A DNA stretch of 64,000 nt. It comes from JAJXWB01 sp964634325 (lineage in GTDB: Bacteria; Pseudomonadota; Alphaproteobacteria; Rhizobiales; Beijerinckiaceae). The position numbers and the translations under genes were made by a program. The DNA is taken from positions 148,896 through 212,895 of the forward strand of contig CAZWJF010000004.1 of NCBI GenBank assembly GCA_964634325.1, in the 5' to 3' direction. This document shows, piece after piece, positions 63,001 to 64,000 of this stretch (position 1 is its first letter; each line of letters opens with the position of its first letter). Below the pieces are notes generated by a model. The model made no database searches and had not been told where the DNA came from. It worked only from the letters and a program-made list of their open reading frames with translations.

Positions 63001-63621
63001 GACTATGACTCGGCCTATGAAGCCCTGGACTTAGAACCGGCAAGCATTGTTGAGATCGATGCTGACGGACAAGCGACCGCCGGCAAGATCGAACTTCGCG
63101 ATCCCGCTAGCACAGTGGCCAAAGTCGGTGATGCTTTTCTTCAGCGCCGTGAGACGGGCTTGGCGTGGACCCAGCCTGACGGGCGACTAGTCTATCTTGA
63201 CGAGTGTGGTCCAAAAACTGGCTTGGACGAATGCTCCGGCGGTGATGTGCAGTTTCCACCAGACGGCAGAAGTGTCGTTTTAGCCCGTCAGAGTGTTGAG
63301 GCGCTCGATTTAACGCGGTGGATCGTAAACGGAAACGGATCTGTTGCAGTGGTCTGGCGCTGCAAGGCTTGCGGATCAGTCCGTAAGGATGCTTACGACT
63401 CTCTTGCTTCAAATTTCGTGGGTGCTTGGCCGAGAGCGACATTTGCGTTGGGAAGTGATGACACTGTGTTAGCCCCGCACCAAGGAGTACTCGGTACTGG
63501 CAAACCGCAAGAGACGAAGTGGACGCGAAAGCTTCCCCTCGCAAGGCCCGTTGCACTCGGCACAGACATGGCGTTGGTCCAACGGGACGGCGCAACGTTC
63601 GAGATATGGCGTAGCCGCTGA
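60085..63621 (+). CDS. Very large exported protein with TPR-like and propeller-like regions
   Basis: 1178 residues from the ATG at 60085, with GGAGG at 60073-60077. Signal peptide to about residue 36 (LTTLVQAQE). The N-terminal 230 residues have paired Cys (ECWSEWFGGIWCEY, SCDPHRNQEHC). Around residues 300-350 one or two TPR-like helical pairs read ILEYAVSLDPENPDARNDLV. From about 460 to the end, strand-turn units with Asp-Gly turns (VSSDGEHFL, VSSNGRFLQIL, LSPDQNRLVFL, FPPDGRSVVL) look like a WD40/YncE-type propeller. No family recognised. It ends 238 bases before a terminator. Confidence 0.8.
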   Translation: MNVVIFRVLSQRTLALRFIAALAFVQLLNLTTLVQAQETTRVVDGRINVRDEDFKPVFLDNLKFYPGTKVDLEIVSNVDAMRWMYETRECWSEWFGGIWCEYIKRSNSSGIGPDRAPLILELFDRTQDGGNPMQGPAATTPARLPANVDPFDPSSHLPVATSSLISLMVELDDASVQDAFNRGYVLKGRVAAKYKSGDSYPPIVRRSCDPHRNQEHCSQGQFIVKVKAVDTTSRYRMLERYLARKRSYVEISGEGVIDHFMKHEIVGGVSKPRLRVIEAAKLLVFHARLHHRLDSSGARNEDLRQILEYAVSLDPENPDARNDLVRYHIDSGSLAQAKAQGGEALKKFNDDYLVNKRDATTLRGLAQALRNAGQIMLKDRAATDLQDVEVANGFYERSLAIWAEYEKGGNPIGSGERLEIAQVNVDQARILGLIRSAPALQRASKKLEEARLQLPRVGRGMTTFVSSDGEHFLTASFFQPLAEVGKAQVLVGYLPSVNWTPVHAATSSGRVLLSREDDAKAISYAYWQLDSQSNEVSHIVALPPLLRLTGGRPYGTGLIGVDGITRDLVQVEGGKKEVLAKTLTNTAKWSSASDAAVAALAPARTKEKITIWREGKVFSFDPGAAEIADLAVSSNGRFLQILQSSNKGPELRFVDLNKVVKGESDASTIYKLEAPFANAELLFTQDEQFALQRADGLLAIVSANIPGEIKAVRYSEVGAPPLVVADRSRLAMMPRDQEGMVDKVALLDIAAAYGVGVPVKNYDSAPVIALKELKFQARVPGEGLVIAATGSKTGTDADRVVLLAKLLPAILQVHSFKSGRAMEKRALAWRHGDAVLLSGGENLVLRDRAAGSINILDLKSDSELRQFSGAVTKTGDFVNEIIPISGSKAGGFFVVIRDPDTGSVTFVETFAEPRATGLRYALPQPVGVGGGQLAWRLLRQPLGHLSPDQNRLVFLAARQSDPKILKGALVRSDYDSAYEALDLEPASIVEIDADGQATAGKIELRDPASTVAKVGDAFLQRRETGLAWTQPDGRLVYLDECGPKTGLDECSGGDVQFPPDGRSVVLARQSVEALDLTRWIVNGNGSVAVVWRCKACGSVRKDAYDSLASNFVGAWPRATFALGSDDTVLAPHQGVLGTGKPQETKWTRKLPLARPVALGTDMALVQRDGATFEIWRSR

Positions 63622-64000
63622 AAAGTAATTGATGGCGAACTGAGCTGCCTATGACATCTGCCCAAGTGATCGCTTTTCGACCGAAGACGGGAGCGGCGGC
63701 TTCCTGACCGCCACCACTTGGCAGGTCAACTGGAAGCCGCCGTTTCGCGTATTGCAATATGGATCTTCTGTCGCAATTCAGCGGCGGGTATAGCATCAAG
63801 GTCGGTTATATTGCTTTGGCCTAGTTTTGCGGAGGTATCGCAAGCTTTCATTCGGCCATAGAAAAAGGCGGCGTTCGGAGGTCCGATCGCCGCCTTTTTG
63901 GCGTGTTTCCGAAACGCTTTAAGAATCAGCGCTGCGGGAACACTTGTACGCCTCCGACGAGGACCGCAGTTCGGCTCGGATGAGTTGGCTGGGGCCGACT
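63622..64000. other. Intergenic stretch with remnant frame and terminator
   Basis: No complete gene is visible. A 49-codon open stretch without a start codon (63644-63790, ending at a TAG) reads RFSTEDGSGGFLTATTWQVN and onwards, and may be the 3' end of a lost gene. A terminator is at 63862-63899. Beyond 63900 several frames are open to the window edge on both strands, so a gene end may lie there, but I cannot choose between them. Confidence 0.5.
63862..63899. terminator. Bidirectional intrinsic terminator
   Basis: AAAAA plus GGCGGCG (63862-63873) pairs with CGCCGCC plus TTTTT (63888-63899). An inner CGGA/TCCG pairing extends the stem. The A run on the left and T run on the right let it work in both directions, so it may end the large-protein operon from the left and a gene from the right edge. 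Confidence 0.75.

Noticed and set aside
63107..63799. A 230-codon minus-strand frame opposite the end of the 1178-residue gene
   Set aside because: It overlaps a well-supported gene, has low-complexity composition and no start signal.

Overview
The window is high-GC DNA, apart from its right end, and looks like an alphaproteobacterial chromosome of the Hyphomicrobiales (Rhizobiales) type. The main reasons are the gene order glyA-nrdR-ribD-ribE-ribH-nusB-thiL, the block cytochrome bc1 chaperone / DUF177 / plsX / fabH / ihfA / MerR / tRNA-Pro, a K+-independent membrane pyrophosphatase, and the intergenic hairpin repeats. I cannot fix the genus from sequence alone.

Layout. 1-10.6 kb: housekeeping genes (3' end of glyA, nrdR, riboflavin synthesis ribD/ribE/ribH, nusB, thiL, an MFS carrier, hppA, a PhnA-like protein) with several small exported proteins between them. 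10.7-17.3 kb: an exported protein of unknown function, bamE, then a fatty-acid/phospholipid start-up block (DUF177, plsX, fabH) with ihfA, a MerR regulator and tRNA-Pro(GGG). 17.4-26.6 kb: aldose epimerase, folD, a Crp/Fnr regulator coupled to a polyamine-type ABC importer, an AsmA protein and a 3-oxoacid CoA-transferase pair. 26.6-31.5 kb: an RND efflux pump with its fusion protein and a DUF423 membrane protein. 31.5-43.4 kb: an exopolysaccharide locus (acyltransferase, polymerase/ligase, exported beta-propeller hydrolase-like protein, phosphoglycosyl transferase, GT4 glycosyltransferase, Wza-like exporter, Wzz/GumC protein with a decayed kinase domain, CelD-type acetyltransferase, polysaccharide deacetylase). 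No flippase gene is visible in it. 43.5-52.3 kb: panD, heme A synthase, metY-type sulfhydrylase behind a palindromic promoter, an exported peroxiredoxin, a GGDEF-EAL protein, a glycine-zipper lipoprotein, YidB and a Bcs1-like AAA ATPase.

52.3-64.0 kb is accessory. It holds a tandem pair of paralogous exported proteins, a cluster of hairpin repeats, an internally deleted IS3-family element, and then a module that is less GC-rich than its surroundings: an exported protein with papain-like catalytic-site spacing on the minus strand, divergent from two very large exported proteins (1236 and 1178 residues) that overlap by ATGA. I recognise no known system in this module. It is the best candidate for an undescribed system in the window.
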